Shown here one piece after another: positions 17,906 to 26,220 of a stretch of 64,000 bases of DNA (positions within the stretch are counted from its first letter, which is position 1; each line of letters starts with the position of its first letter). A model generated the notes under the pieces. That model saw nothing but the letters and a program-made list of their open reading frames with translations, did not search any database and was not told the DNA's origin. The stretch is from Sulfitobacter sp. SK011 (GTDB lineage: Bacteria; Pseudomonadota; Alphaproteobacteria; Rhodobacterales; Rhodobacteraceae), in NCBI RefSeq assembly GCF_003352065.1, contig NZ_CP025803.1:3141574-3205573 (forward strand), given 5' to 3'. Made by a program: the position numbers and the translations under genes.

Positions 17906-20900
17906 TTATGCTGTCCAGATTTTGCAAAGAGTCGCTTTGGTCTCTTGCATCTGGGTTACGCTATCATAGCCATATGTCTGTGCCGTGTTGGAGGATTCAC
18001 CAAGCACGAATGGATCGGCCCCTTCGGGGTATTTGTCCCTCAGATCAACGCCTTCCAAATGACCGCCAAAGTGGAACGGCATGAATGCCACGCCTTCGCC
18101 CACCCGTTCCGTCACCATTGCCATCACCTTGACCTTGCCGCCTTCGGGGCCTTCGACCCAGACCTGAGCACCGTCGCGGACGCCAAGGTTATTGGCATCA
18201 CGGGTGTTGATCTCAACGAACATGTCCTGCTGCAATTCGGCCAGCCATGGGTTGGAGCGGCTTTCGTCACCGCCACCCTCGTATTCGACCAGACGACCTG
18301 AGGTCAGGATAATGGGATAGTCGGCTGAGAAGTCGTTTTGCTGAATGGACGCGTACATTGTCGGGACGCGCCAGAACTTCTTGTCCTCGTAGGTTGGATA
18401 TTCAGCCACCAGATCACGCCGGTTGGAATAAAGCGGTTCGCGGTGGATCGGGACAGGGTCGGGGAAGGTCCAGACAACCGCCCGCGCCTTGGCGTTACCA
18501 AACGGTGCACATCCGCGCGCAATCGCCACGCGCTGGATACCGCCTGACAGGTCGGTTTTCCAGTTTACGCCGCCAGTCGCCTTTGCGAAATCGGATTCAA
18601 TCTCGCCTGTTTGCGAGGTTTCACCCACTTCTTCGGCTTTGGTGTCACCGGTACCGCCATCGTCAGCGGCCTCGGTGGTCAGCGGCGCGCCCTCTGGATA
18701 CCCGGCAACCGCGTTGATCGCCGATTTTTCGCCATCTGTGAGGTCGCCCTCCCATCCAAGATCACGGAGCATCTGAACGGTGAATTCAGGGTAGCCATCC
18801 TCGATCTCTGAACCGGGGGTAAAGACACCTTCGGCCAGAAGGTTATCGCCATCGCGTTCCACACCAAACCGGGCGCGGAAGGTCAGCCCGCCTTCTGCCA
18901 CTGGCATCGACATATCGTAAAGGTTTGCCGTACCGGGGTGGTTCATTTCGGCCGTGCCCCAACAAGGCCAGGGCATCCCGTAAAAATCACCGTCAGCCGG
19001 TCCACCGACCGCCCGCAAGCTGGTGCGGTCAAAGGTGTGCTGGTTGGCCATGTGCATTTTCATCCGCTCAGGGCTTTGACCCGTATAGCCGATGGTCCAC
19101 ATACCCCGGTTGAATTCGCGGGTGATATCCTCGACATTTGGTTCCCCGCCTTCATCAATCGCGATGTTGCGGAAAATCTTGTCGTGAAAGCCGAACTTTT
19201 CGGAAAACATCGCCAGGATCGTATGATCCGGCAGCGATTCAAACAGCGGTTCGACAACTTTGTCACGCCATTGAAGCGACCGATTGGACGCTGTGACGGA
19301 ACCGCGCGTTTCAAACTGTGTACAAGCTGGCAACAGATAAACACCGTCGCTGCGATCCTGCAGCACAGCTGAGACCGTCGGATAGGGATCAACCACGACA
19401 AGCATGTCGAGCTTCTCCATCGCCGTCTTCATCTCTTTCTGGCGGGTTTGCGAGTTCGGTGCGTGGCCCCACAGGACCATGGCGCGGGTGTTGTCAGGCT
19501 GATCAAGATTTTCCTTGTCCTCCAGCACGCCATCAATCCAACGGCTCACCGGGATGCCCGTCAGGTTCATCATCGCCGTTTCGCCGACAGTTTCCGGCGA
19601 AAACCGGCCTTTGAGCCAATCCAGGTCCTCTTCCCACACGCGTGCCCAGTGTGCCCATGATCCCGCTGACAGACCATAATAGCCCGGCAGCGTGTCTGCG
19701 AGAACGCCAAGGTCAGTTGCGCCCTGCACGTTGTCGTGACCACGGAAGATGTTGGTGCCACCACCGGCGGTCCCCATGTTCCCCAGCGCCAGTTGCAAGA
19801 TGCAGTACGCGCGGGTGTTGTTGTTGCCGTTGGTGTGCTGCGTGCCACCCATACACCAGATCACGGTGCCGGGACGGTTGTTGGCCAAGGTCCGGGCCAC
19901 ACGCTCCAACTGTGTGCCGGGGGTCCCTGTGACCCGCTCGACTTCTTCCGGTGTCCACTTGGCCACTTCTGTTTTGATCTCATCCATGCCCCAAACGCGG
20001 GTGCGGATGAATTCCTTGTCTTCCCATGAATTTTCAAAGATGTGCCACAGAATGCCCCAGACGAGGGCCACGTCAGTGCCGGGCCGGAAGCGGACATATT
20101 CGTCAGCGTGCGCCGCGGTCCGCGTGAAACGTGGGTCACACACAATCAAAGGCGCGTTGTTCTGTTCCTTGGCTTTCAACATGTGCAGCAAGGACACCGG
20201 ATGCGCCTCGGCCGGGTTGCCGCCGATCAGAAAAATCGCCTTGGAGTTATGGATGTCGTTGTAGCTGTTGGTCATGGCACCGTAGCCCCATGTGTTCGCA
20301 ACACCGGCCACAGTGGTCGAGTGGCAAATCCGGGCCTGGTGATCAACGTTATTGGTGCCCCAATAGGCCGCAAACTTGCGGAACAGATAGGCCTGTTCGT
20401 TGCTGTGCTTGGCAGAGCCGAGCCAGTACACTGAATCCGGTCCGCTTTCTTCGCGGATTTTCATCATGCCGTCGCCGATCTCGTTGATCGCGTCTTCCCA
20501 GCTGATGCGGACCCACTCGCCGTTTTCTTTCTTCATCGGGTACTTCAACCGGCGTTCGCCGTGCGCGTGCTCACGCACCGCCGCGCCTTTTGCGCAATGG
20601 GCACCAAGGTTGAAGGGGCTGTCCCAGCCGGGCTCCTGACCTGTCCACACACCGTTGTCGACTTCGGCAATGACCGTACACCCGACGGAACAGTGGGTGC
20701 AGACAGACTTGATCGTCTCAACGGCTCGGGTCGCTGCGGTCTGCGCCGTCGCTTGCGTGACAGAACCACCTGTGGCCGCAATCGCCGCCAATCCGCCAAT
20801 CGCCAGCCCCGATCCCCGCAGAAATCCGCGTCTGTCGATCCCGCTTGCACCCTTGTTCACGACAATCGGCGAACGGCCGGAGCGGCGTGTGTACCCGTTG

Positions 20901-20917
20901 GTCTTCTTCCTAAGCAT
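17906..20917 (-). CDS. fdoG: Formate dehydrogenase alpha subunit (Cys-type Mo/W-bis-MGD enzyme)
   Basis: A 1003-residue molybdopterin oxidoreductase oxidising formate to CO2. A Tat signal DRRGFLRGSG (Arg29-Arg30) exports the folded protein. The N-terminal cluster ligands are C73, C76, C80 and C108. The metal ligand is Cys198 in QARICHS, with no in-frame UGA, so this is not a selenoprotein. An acidic Gly/Glu-rich linker lies at about residues 745-785. GGGAGGA precedes the ATG at 20917. The open frame to 21094 is not needed. The tungstate-transport genes nearby suggest tungsten, which is inference. Confidence 0.95.
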   Translation of the reverse strand: MLRKKTNGYTRRSGRSPIVVNKGASGIDRRGFLRGSGLAIGGLAAIAATGGSVTQATAQTAATRAVETIKSVCTHCSVGCTVIAEVDNGVWTGQEPGWDSPFNLGAHCAKGAAVREHAHGERRLKYPMKKENGEWVRISWEDAINEIGDGMMKIREESGPDSVYWLGSAKHSNEQAYLFRKFAAYWGTNNVDHQARICHSTTVAGVANTWGYGAMTNSYNDIHNSKAIFLIGGNPAEAHPVSLLHMLKAKEQNNAPLIVCDPRFTRTAAHADEYVRFRPGTDVALVWGILWHIFENSWEDKEFIRTRVWGMDEIKTEVAKWTPEEVERVTGTPGTQLERVARTLANNRPGTVIWCMGGTQHTNGNNNTRAYCILQLALGNMGTAGGGTNIFRGHDNVQGATDLGVLADTLPGYYGLSAGSWAHWARVWEEDLDWLKGRFSPETVGETAMMNLTGIPVSRWIDGVLEDKENLDQPDNTRAMVLWGHAPNSQTRQKEMKTAMEKLDMLVVVDPYPTVSAVLQDRSDGVYLLPACTQFETRGSVTASNRSLQWRDKVVEPLFESLPDHTILAMFSEKFGFHDKIFRNIAIDEGGEPNVEDITREFNRGMWTIGYTGQSPERMKMHMANQHTFDRTSLRAVGGPADGDFYGMPWPCWGTAEMNHPGTANLYDMSMPVAEGGLTFRARFGVERDGDNLLAEGVFTPGSEIEDGYPEFTVQMLRDLGWEGDLTDGEKSAINAVAGYPEGAPLTTEAADDGGTGDTKAEEVGETSQTGEIESDFAKATGGVNWKTDLSGGIQRVAIARGCAPFGNAKARAVVWTFPDPVPIHREPLYSNRRDLVAEYPTYEDKKFWRVPTMYASIQQNDFSADYPIILTSGRLVEYEGGGDESRSNPWLAELQQDMFVEINTRDANNLGVRDGAQVWVEGPEGGKVKVMAMVTERVGEGVAFMPFHFGGHLEGVDLRDKYPEGADPFVLGESSNTAQTYGYDSVTQMQETKATLCKIWTA

Positions 20918-20975
20918 TGTCTTCCTCCCTGATCCAGCTTGGCTGGACAAATTTGTATCGTCGTCGCGCGCAGTC

Positions 20976-21167
20976 CTAGAAGCGTGTGCTTTCGAGGTAG
21001 GCCCGTGTATGTGCCGTGTCTTGCATTGTCTCAGACGAAAGGTCTGCCGGTTGCGCCGCGGCGGCTTGCGTGGTCCCGCCTGCGACCACTGCAACTGCAG
21101 CAGGTGCAGCGGTGCCCGCCAGTTTCAGGAAATCGCGGCGGCTTTTGCCTTCGGTCTTATCGGTCAT
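20976..21167 (-). CDS. Small Tat-signal protein of the formate dehydrogenase region
   Basis: A 63-residue protein with a twin-arginine motif SRRDFLKLAG at its start, an Ala-rich hydrophobic stretch, and a short mature tail (AQPADLSSETMQDTAHTRAYLESTRF). It matches the description of the 'formate dehydrogenase region TAT target' family (TIGR02811). GGGGAGA precedes the ATG. These proteins sit between the chaperone and the alpha gene. Their role is unknown, possibly as a small subunit or a Tat escort. Confidence 0.85.
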   Translation of the reverse strand: MTDKTEGKSRRDFLKLAGTAAPAAVAVVAGGTTQAAAAQPADLSSETMQDTAHTRAYLESTRF

Positions 21168-21224
21168 GGGATGTCTCCCCTTCCATGCTTGGCGGGCATC
21201 CCCGCCGGTTAAAAAGCAAACCCG

Positions 21225-21833
21225 TCAGTTTGCTGTCATGCGAAATGCTTCGCGTTCAATGTTCATAAACGCGGACCCGACGGCCCCCACGGATGCATAA
21301 AGCACCGATGATTTTGCGGCCTGCAGATCCGTGAAATAATGCGTGGACCATGTTCCAATATGAGCATTGAAAAACTCATTTTGTTCCTGAAGTGTCGCGA
21401 CCCGGCCAAAACGACCGACGATCATGCCAGCCATCATTTCCATGAGCGACGCGATATTGTCCTCGGGTTCAAAGACGTCATCAGCACGCACCATGCCAAA
21501 GTTGGCCATCGTCGCACGCAGGTTCGCCAAGGGTTTTTCATTCAGGAACCCGGTGAGATAGTAGCTGGCATATGGCAAAAGCTCGCCACGACCCAGACCG
21601 ATGAACAGCGCATTGAATTCTGAACGCACAGCCTTGGGTTTTGACACTTTCGCGACACGGGCAAGGCCCTTGATCGCCTGCCCCAAATCTGTGTCATCCC
21701 CCGTCAATGCGGCTGTCTGGTCCAGCAACATTTGATCTGGCGGTGCCGACAACATCAAACCCAGATAGTTGTAAAGATCAGCGCGCAGGCGATCCTCATC
21801 GGTGATATCTGGCAGGGCGGTCGCGACATTCAT
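21225..21833 (-). CDS. TorD/DmsD-family chaperone for formate dehydrogenase
   Basis: A 202-residue all-helical protein of the TorD family, cytoplasmic, which binds Tat leaders and holds apo-molybdoenzymes for cofactor insertion. The family segments RADLYNYLGLMLSAPP near the start and EFNALFIGLGRGELLPYASYYLTG in the centre are clear, and EPEDNIASLMEMMAGM follows. Its ATG overlaps the DUF3306 stop by four bases. Position directly ahead of the Tat protein and the alpha gene indicates that it serves this formate dehydrogenase. Confidence 0.9.
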   Translation of the reverse strand: MNVATALPDITDEDRLRADLYNYLGLMLSAPPDQMLLDQTAALTGDDTDLGQAIKGLARVAKVSKPKAVRSEFNALFIGLGRGELLPYASYYLTGFLNEKPLANLRATMANFGMVRADDVFEPEDNIASLMEMMAGMIVGRFGRVATLQEQNEFFNAHIGTWSTHYFTDLQAAKSSVLYASVGAVGSAFMNIEREAFRMTAN

Positions 21834-22417
21834 GCGGTGCGATCCTCGAATTGGAACTGCATCCGGCGCGGCGCGGGGGATGCGGGTTCATCATCATGAG
21901 CGGCTGGCTGAACGTCCGGTGTTTCGGCTTCTAAAACCTCAACTTCAACCTCCGTATCGTCAGCCACAATATCATGCTCTTCAATCTCCGCCTCAGCGGC
22001 GTGCATCTCATTTTTTTGACGCTCGACCTCGATCAGATGCGCCAACATGCCTTTGCCCACCTGATAGGTCGTCTTGATAGCACCTTGCCCGGTGCTGCCG
22101 GTCAGATAGTCATCATCGTAATCGTTCAATCCGTCCACACAGGCCAGTACCGGATTGCTGGTCCAAAGCTTGCGCAGGGCAATCTTGCGCAGATGTGCCG
22201 GTACTTCCTTAGACATGAACGCTTTGAAATCATCGCCCTGCACCAAAGTCATCGGATCAGGCAGGTTAAGTTCCTGCAAGATTTCCGCGTCAGACTTTTC
22301 CTCTAACGCCGCAGCGTCCTTCATAACCACGGCGTCAAGCGCAGCCTGCTCTTCAGCCGCCGCCTCTGCTGCGACGGCTGCACGTCTGCGCGACCATGAC
22401 GAAAGAACGCCGCTCAA
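21830..22417 (-). CDS. DUF3306 protein of the formate dehydrogenase locus
   Basis: A 195-residue soluble protein. An Ala/Glu-rich coiled-coil-like start (RRRAAVAAEAAAEEQAA) leads to the conserved core LPDPMTLVQGDDFKAFMSKEVP and LRKLWTSNPVLACVDGLNDYDDDY, which identify DUF3306. The C-terminal 70 residues are acidic and of low complexity. The start codon is TTG, overlapping the DUF3305 stop in TTGA. The family is confined to formate dehydrogenase gene clusters, and its biochemical role is unknown. Confidence 0.85.
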   Translation of the reverse strand: MSGVLSSWSRRRAAVAAEAAAEEQAALDAVVMKDAAALEEKSDAEILQELNLPDPMTLVQGDDFKAFMSKEVPAHLRKIALRKLWTSNPVLACVDGLNDYDDDYLTGSTGQGAIKTTYQVGKGMLAHLIEVERQKNEMHAAEAEIEEHDIVADDTEVEVEVLEAETPDVQPAAHDDEPASPAPRRMQFQFEDRTA

Positions 22418-23004
22418 TTGATGACCTCCCTGCGGCGTGGCGCGCGGTACACATCACTGACCTGACGAATGCGCGGATCGCCGATCCCGTCTTCGGTCTG
22501 GTCGACCGACATGTTCTTGCGGCGACGCTTCACAAACACCTCTTCTTCATAGTGCTGATCCACAAAGCTTGCGATCCAGGCGTGCAAGCCTTCGGGCATT
22601 GTCACCTTCTCAACCAGTTCTTCCGCAGAATCGCAGTAATCTTGTGCCTCATAAGGCGAGGCCGTCACAAGCGCGACTGACCAAGGCTTGTCTGCTGTGG
22701 CATCATTTGGTCGCAAGACAACATAGACCGACGGCGAACGGGCCTGCAACTCGTGTGCGTAGGCCTCTGCATCTGACACATAAAGCGTGAGCGGCAGCGT
22801 TGCGGCATGAAACTCTGTCACGCCATCTTCCGTTCTGAGAATTTTCCAATCAGCATCTGGTGCACCCGGCAAAACCGAAGACGCTTTCCAGGCGAACTTT
22901 GTCCAACGCGTTACACCCGGTGACCGCTGAACAACGACACCCAATGGAATGGTCTGTGCATTTGGATAGTTCAACTTCAAAGAAAATCCCCGGACAAGAA
23001 GCAC
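22414..23004 (-). CDS. DUF3305 protein of the formate dehydrogenase locus
   Basis: A 196-residue soluble protein. IPLGVVVQRSPGVTRWTKFAW near the start and FHAATLPLTLYVSDAEAY in the middle are the DUF3305 core, and HAWIASFVDQHYEEEVFVKRRR comes near the end. It heads the minus-strand operon DUF3305-DUF3306-torD-Tat-fdoG-H-I. The start is uncertain: GTG at 23004 has a weak ribosome-binding site, while TTG at 22980 has GGGGA at good spacing and would give 188 residues. The role is unknown. Confidence 0.82.
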   Translation of the reverse strand: MLLVRGFSLKLNYPNAQTIPLGVVVQRSPGVTRWTKFAWKASSVLPGAPDADWKILRTEDGVTEFHAATLPLTLYVSDAEAYAHELQARSPSVYVVLRPNDATADKPWSVALVTASPYEAQDYCDSAEELVEKVTMPEGLHAWIASFVDQHYEEEVFVKRRRKNMSVDQTEDGIGDPRIRQVSDVYRAPRRREVIN

Positions 23005-23078
23005 TTATCTTCGTATAACTTAGACCTATTTGCCCAAAGTCCAAAAGCCTTTTTGTATACATTGGTATATTGCCGTTT

Positions 23079-23183
23079 ATTGCTGCATCGCAGAATACTC
23101 AGACCCCAGGTTTCTATGCCTATTTGGGTCGCAGCCGCTCACGGCACTGTCAAGTTGTCGCAGCAATTGCTGCATATGCATAT
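23079..23183. promoter_or_regulatory. Repeats and palindromes in the divergent FDH/polyferredoxin promoter region
   Basis: The 276-base gap between DUF3305 (minus) and the polyferredoxin gene (plus) holds an exact 10-base direct repeat ATTGCTGCAT at 23079-23088 and 23166-23175. The second copy lies in a perfect 14-base palindrome GCAGCAATTGCTGC (23160-23173) followed at once by the palindrome ATATGCATAT (23174-23183). This is a plausible operator for a regulator of the whole locus. No regulator gene lies next to it. Confidence 0.45.
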
Positions 23184-23280
23184 AAGTCCATAACAGAATC
23201 GCATCCAAATATCGGTTTACTGTCGGCCCGTTTCCTGAATAGCTGCGGATCGGCGAATGCTGTGCCAAATGGGGAAAACC

Positions 23281-25230
23281 ATGTCTAAGTCATTGCTGCT
23301 ATGCGACTGTCTGGGTTCGCAAAAAATCGACACCGCCGCTTTGGAAAAGGCGACAGGTCTGGCCTGTGGGGCCTGTCATAACAGCCTGTGTACGGATCAG
23401 ATCGACATTGCAACGGCTGCAATCGCGTCGGGCGACGTGATTGTCGCCTGTCAGCAAGAGGCCCGTTTGTTTGCTGAAATCGCCGATGAAATCGACGCGC
23501 CCGAACCAGTGTTTGTCGACATCCGTGACCGCGCCGGCTGGTCTGATGGATCAGATGATACAACGCCCAAGATGGCCGCGCTGGTCGCTGACGCACAGCT
23601 GGCGCACCCAGCATCCAAATCGATTGATGTTGTCACCGAAGGAACCTGTCTGATCATCGGCAAGGCCGAGGTATGCCAGCCCGCCGCAGAAAAACTTGCA
23701 GACATCCTTGCTGTGACCGTTTTGCTGGCATCCGGCGATGACATTGCGCCAACGCAGGCCTTTGATACGGTTGTCGGTGCACTGCATCAGGCCACAGGGA
23801 CACTGGGAAGGTTCGATATCCGGATCAACGCCTTCCAACAAAGCGTCGTTGGGGGGCGTGGAACGCCTGCACTGACCGCGCCCCGCGACGGCGCACTGTC
23901 GCAGTGTGACATAATCCTTGATCTCACAGGTGGCGTGCCGCTGTTCCCCGCCCCTGAAAAACGTGACGGCTATCTTAGGGCTGATCCAAAAAGCCAGCCT
24001 GCCGTCGCTGACGCAATATTCGCGGCAAGTCAGCTTGTTGGCACATTTGAAAAACCACTGTACGTCCGGTTGGAGCCGTCTTTGTGCGCCCACTCACGGG
24101 CGGAAAAACCGGCATGCTCAAATTGCCTGAACGTGTGTCCCACCGGTGCAATTGTTTCGGCGGGCGAACACGTCAGCATCGACCCGCTGATCTGTGCGGG
24201 TTGCGGTGCCTGTTCGGCGGTGTGCCCCTCTGGCGCGATCAGCTATGATGCGCCTTCGACCGATTTCATCTTTCGCCGGATCACGGCGCTCGCGACGGCT
24301 TATCGCGCGGCGGGCGGTCGAAATGGAACCCTGCTGGTCCACGATGATCACGGCGCTGAAATGATCAGCCTGGCCGCGCGCTATGGCCGTGGGCTGCCTG
24401 CCCATGTCATTCCGATGGAAATCAGCGCCTTATCGGGCTTTGGTCATGCGGAAATGCTGGGCGCGCTTGCCGCTGGATTTGCACGGGTCGACCTCTTGCT
24501 TGCCCCAAAGACAGAGCGCGATGCGCTTGATCCCCAACTGGAACTGGCCCTCGCAATTTCAGGTGAAAGAATTGCACTGCTCGACATCTCGGACCCTCAT
24601 GCCTTGTCTGACCATCTGTTTGAAAAAGAGCCAGGGACCGCGATTGAAAAACCGGTCTTGCCAATGGGCACAAGACGGCAAATCGCGCGGCTTTCAGCCA
24701 AGGCATTGAACCCCGAAGCCCAAAGTATAGCTCTGCCAGAAGGGGCACCATATGGCGCGGTCATTGTTGACACCGATGCCTGTACCCTGTGCCTTGCTTG
24801 CGCATCGCTCTGTCCATCAGGCGCGCTTGGCGACAATCCGGACCTGCCGCAACTTCGGTTTCAGGAGGACGCCTGTCTGCAATGTGGCCTATGCGCCAAC
24901 GTCTGCCCTGAAGACGCAATTACGCTGGAACCACAGTTGAACCTCACGGACATGGCGCTGAGCCAAACGATCCTGAACGAAGAAGAGCCGTTTGCCTGCA
25001 TCGAATGCGGCAGTCTTTTTGGCGTCAAATCCACTGTTGAGAAGATCACCGAGAAACTTGCCGGCAAACATGCGATGTTTGCCAATCCCGAAGCGGCGCG
25101 GATGATCCAGATGTGCGATAATTGCCGGATCAACGCGCAGTACCATTCCGACAACAATCCCTTTGCAGCAGGCGAAAGACCGCGCCCGCGCACGACGGAC
25201 GACTATTTGTCAAAGCGAAAGGATCACTGA
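23281..25230 (+). CDS. Large polyferredoxin of the formate dehydrogenase locus
   Basis: A 649-residue cytoplasmic protein. The N-terminus has CDCLGSQ and CGACHNSLC motifs. Four ferredoxin-type Cys groups follow: CSNCLNVCP, CAGCGACSAVCP, CTLCLACASLCP and CLQCGLCANVCP. A late CIECGS and MCDNCR pair adds more ligands. This fits the '4Fe-4S binding protein' found with DUF3305/3306 in formate dehydrogenase clusters, perhaps supplying electrons or sulfur during cofactor maturation. GGGGA precedes the ATG at 23281. An upstream in-frame ATG (23269) is less well placed. The gene end overlaps the convergent cytochrome gene by seven bases. Confidence 0.9.
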   Translation: MSKSLLLCDCLGSQKIDTAALEKATGLACGACHNSLCTDQIDIATAAIASGDVIVACQQEARLFAEIADEIDAPEPVFVDIRDRAGWSDGSDDTTPKMAALVADAQLAHPASKSIDVVTEGTCLIIGKAEVCQPAAEKLADILAVTVLLASGDDIAPTQAFDTVVGALHQATGTLGRFDIRINAFQQSVVGGRGTPALTAPRDGALSQCDIILDLTGGVPLFPAPEKRDGYLRADPKSQPAVADAIFAASQLVGTFEKPLYVRLEPSLCAHSRAEKPACSNCLNVCPTGAIVSAGEHVSIDPLICAGCGACSAVCPSGAISYDAPSTDFIFRRITALATAYRAAGGRNGTLLVHDDHGAEMISLAARYGRGLPAHVIPMEISALSGFGHAEMLGALAAGFARVDLLLAPKTERDALDPQLELALAISGERIALLDISDPHALSDHLFEKEPGTAIEKPVLPMGTRRQIARLSAKALNPEAQSIALPEGAPYGAVIVDTDACTLCLACASLCPSGALGDNPDLPQLRFQEDACLQCGLCANVCPEDAITLEPQLNLTDMALSQTILNEEEPFACIECGSLFGVKSTVEKITEKLAGKHAMFANPEAARMIQMCDNCRINAQYHSDNNPFAAGERPRPRTTDDYLSKRKDH

Positions 25231-25958
25231 CTTTGCAAGGGTGCGCCCAAATCCGCGGGCTTAATCGTCGCCGCATAGGCAAGGATCGCGTCCAGGTCGT
25301 CCTGGGATATCTCGACCGGTACAATGGCTGGCGGCAGATGCGCACGGAAAGGCGGCGTAATCCCTTCGACCTGACTGAAACTCGGATGCGGGTTGAGAAC
25401 GTAAAACGTGCTGAACCTGTTTTCCCAATCATCAAAGGTGCGCATCAACGCAAACGACGGGGTCTGGCCCATGCCCTTCATGCGGTTGGTCTCGTTGATC
25501 ACATGGCAGCGCCCGCAATGACGCAGCGACAGCGTTTCGCCAAGAACGGGATCGCCTTCAAAAACGGCCTCAACCGCGACCTCTTCAGCGAAAACTTGGC
25601 TGCTGAATGGCGCGGTCCCTTCTGGCTGAAACCCATCTATCGTCCGCTTGCCAATGTCGGAAAGAAGCCATTCGGTAAAGAGCACAGGACCCGCGTCATC
25701 GGACCCAGAGATGTGCCACACGGTCCCCAGACCTGCAAAGACCGGGACACCATCCGGCCCAATGACGACATCACCGCCCGACTCTATCACCGAAACGCGT
25801 GCGCCATGTTTCAGAGAAAAGCGCGGCAGGACGTAGCGCAGAAATCCTGTGTCGGTGATTTCAGGCGGGGCGGACAAGGTAAAATCTCTGTCCTGCGCAT
25901 GCACGCAAATGGGCAGTAGCGCACAACACAGAACGAAGATAAATTTCACATCAGTCAT
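25224..25958 (-). CDS. Secreted c-type cytochrome joined to split TupA-like binding-protein segments
   Basis: A 244-residue protein with a signal peptide cut near VHAQD (about residue 21). Residues 35-60 (TDTGFLRYVLPRFSLKHGAR) resemble the start of TupA/ModA-type anion-binding proteins. Residues 92-112 (VLFTEWLLSDIGKRTIDGF) resemble their end. The 130 or so residues expected between them are absent. A haem motif C148-G-R-C-H152 follows, with candidate Met ligands at about 160-163. It converges on the polyferredoxin gene. The ATG at 25958 fits the signal peptide; a GTG at 25997 is in frame. The function is unknown, perhaps electron transfer for the formate dehydrogenase. Confidence 0.8.
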   Translation of the reverse strand: MTDVKFIFVLCCALLPICVHAQDRDFTLSAPPEITDTGFLRYVLPRFSLKHGARVSVIESGGDVVIGPDGVPVFAGLGTVWHISGSDDAGPVLFTEWLLSDIGKRTIDGFQPEGTAPFSSQVFAEEVAVEAVFEGDPVLGETLSLRHCGRCHVINETNRMKGMGQTPSFALMRTFDDWENRFSTFYVLNPHPSFSQVEGITPPFRAHLPPAIVPVEISQDDLDAILAYAATIKPADLGAPLQSQ

Positions 25959-26024
25959 TCCCCAGCGATGGGCGCAGCCTAAAGGGCGTCCCGCCACACA
26001 GTCAAGAAAATCGGAGAAACGATC

Positions 26025-26219
26025 ATGAGCGAAGATTTCAACATGTCGATGCGCAAATTCCTCAAACAGGTTGGCGTCACCTCACAGCAGGCTATTGAAG
26101 AGGCGATGCGCAATGCCGGTGCCACGTCTGGTCAGAAATTCGAGGCAAAGATGGTTCTGACCATCGATGGGCTGGACGTTGAACATGTCGTGACGGGCAC
26201 AATTGAAGGGCAGTCATAA
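26025..26219 (+). CDS. DUF6494 small protein
   Basis: A 64-residue soluble protein. SMRKFLKQVGVTSQQAIEEA and KMVLTIDGLDVEHVVTGTIE match the small DUF6494 family seen beside Mrp genes in formate dehydrogenase loci. The predicted pattern is a helix followed by a two-stranded sheet. GGAG lies nine bases before the ATG. It is the first of four plus-strand genes (DUF6494, Mrp, BPL/LPL-like, DUF6505) with gaps of one base or overlaps of four. The function is unknown. Confidence 0.85.
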   Translation: MSEDFNMSMRKFLKQVGVTSQQAIEEAMRNAGATSGQKFEAKMVLTIDGLDVEHVVTGTIEGQS

Positions 26220-26220
26220 C

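Noticed and set aside
18679..18867. Acidic low-complexity linker in FDH alpha as a possible insertion element or repeat
   Set aside because: The frame is continuous, base composition is like its surroundings and no repeat ends are seen, so it is treated as a protein linker.
20320..20340. Selenocysteine at the FDH active site
   Set aside because: The codon at the metal-ligand position reads Cys198 (ICHS), and there is no in-frame TGA.
20918..21094. 59-residue extension of FDH alpha
   Set aside because: It overlaps the small Tat-protein gene, and the ATG at 20917 has GGGAGGA at the right spacing before an authentic Tat leader.
23160..23183. tRNA or structured RNA suggested by adjacent palindromes
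   Set aside because: The palindromes are too short and too AT-rich in the centre for a stable RNA, and no tRNA arms or conserved T-loop bases follow.
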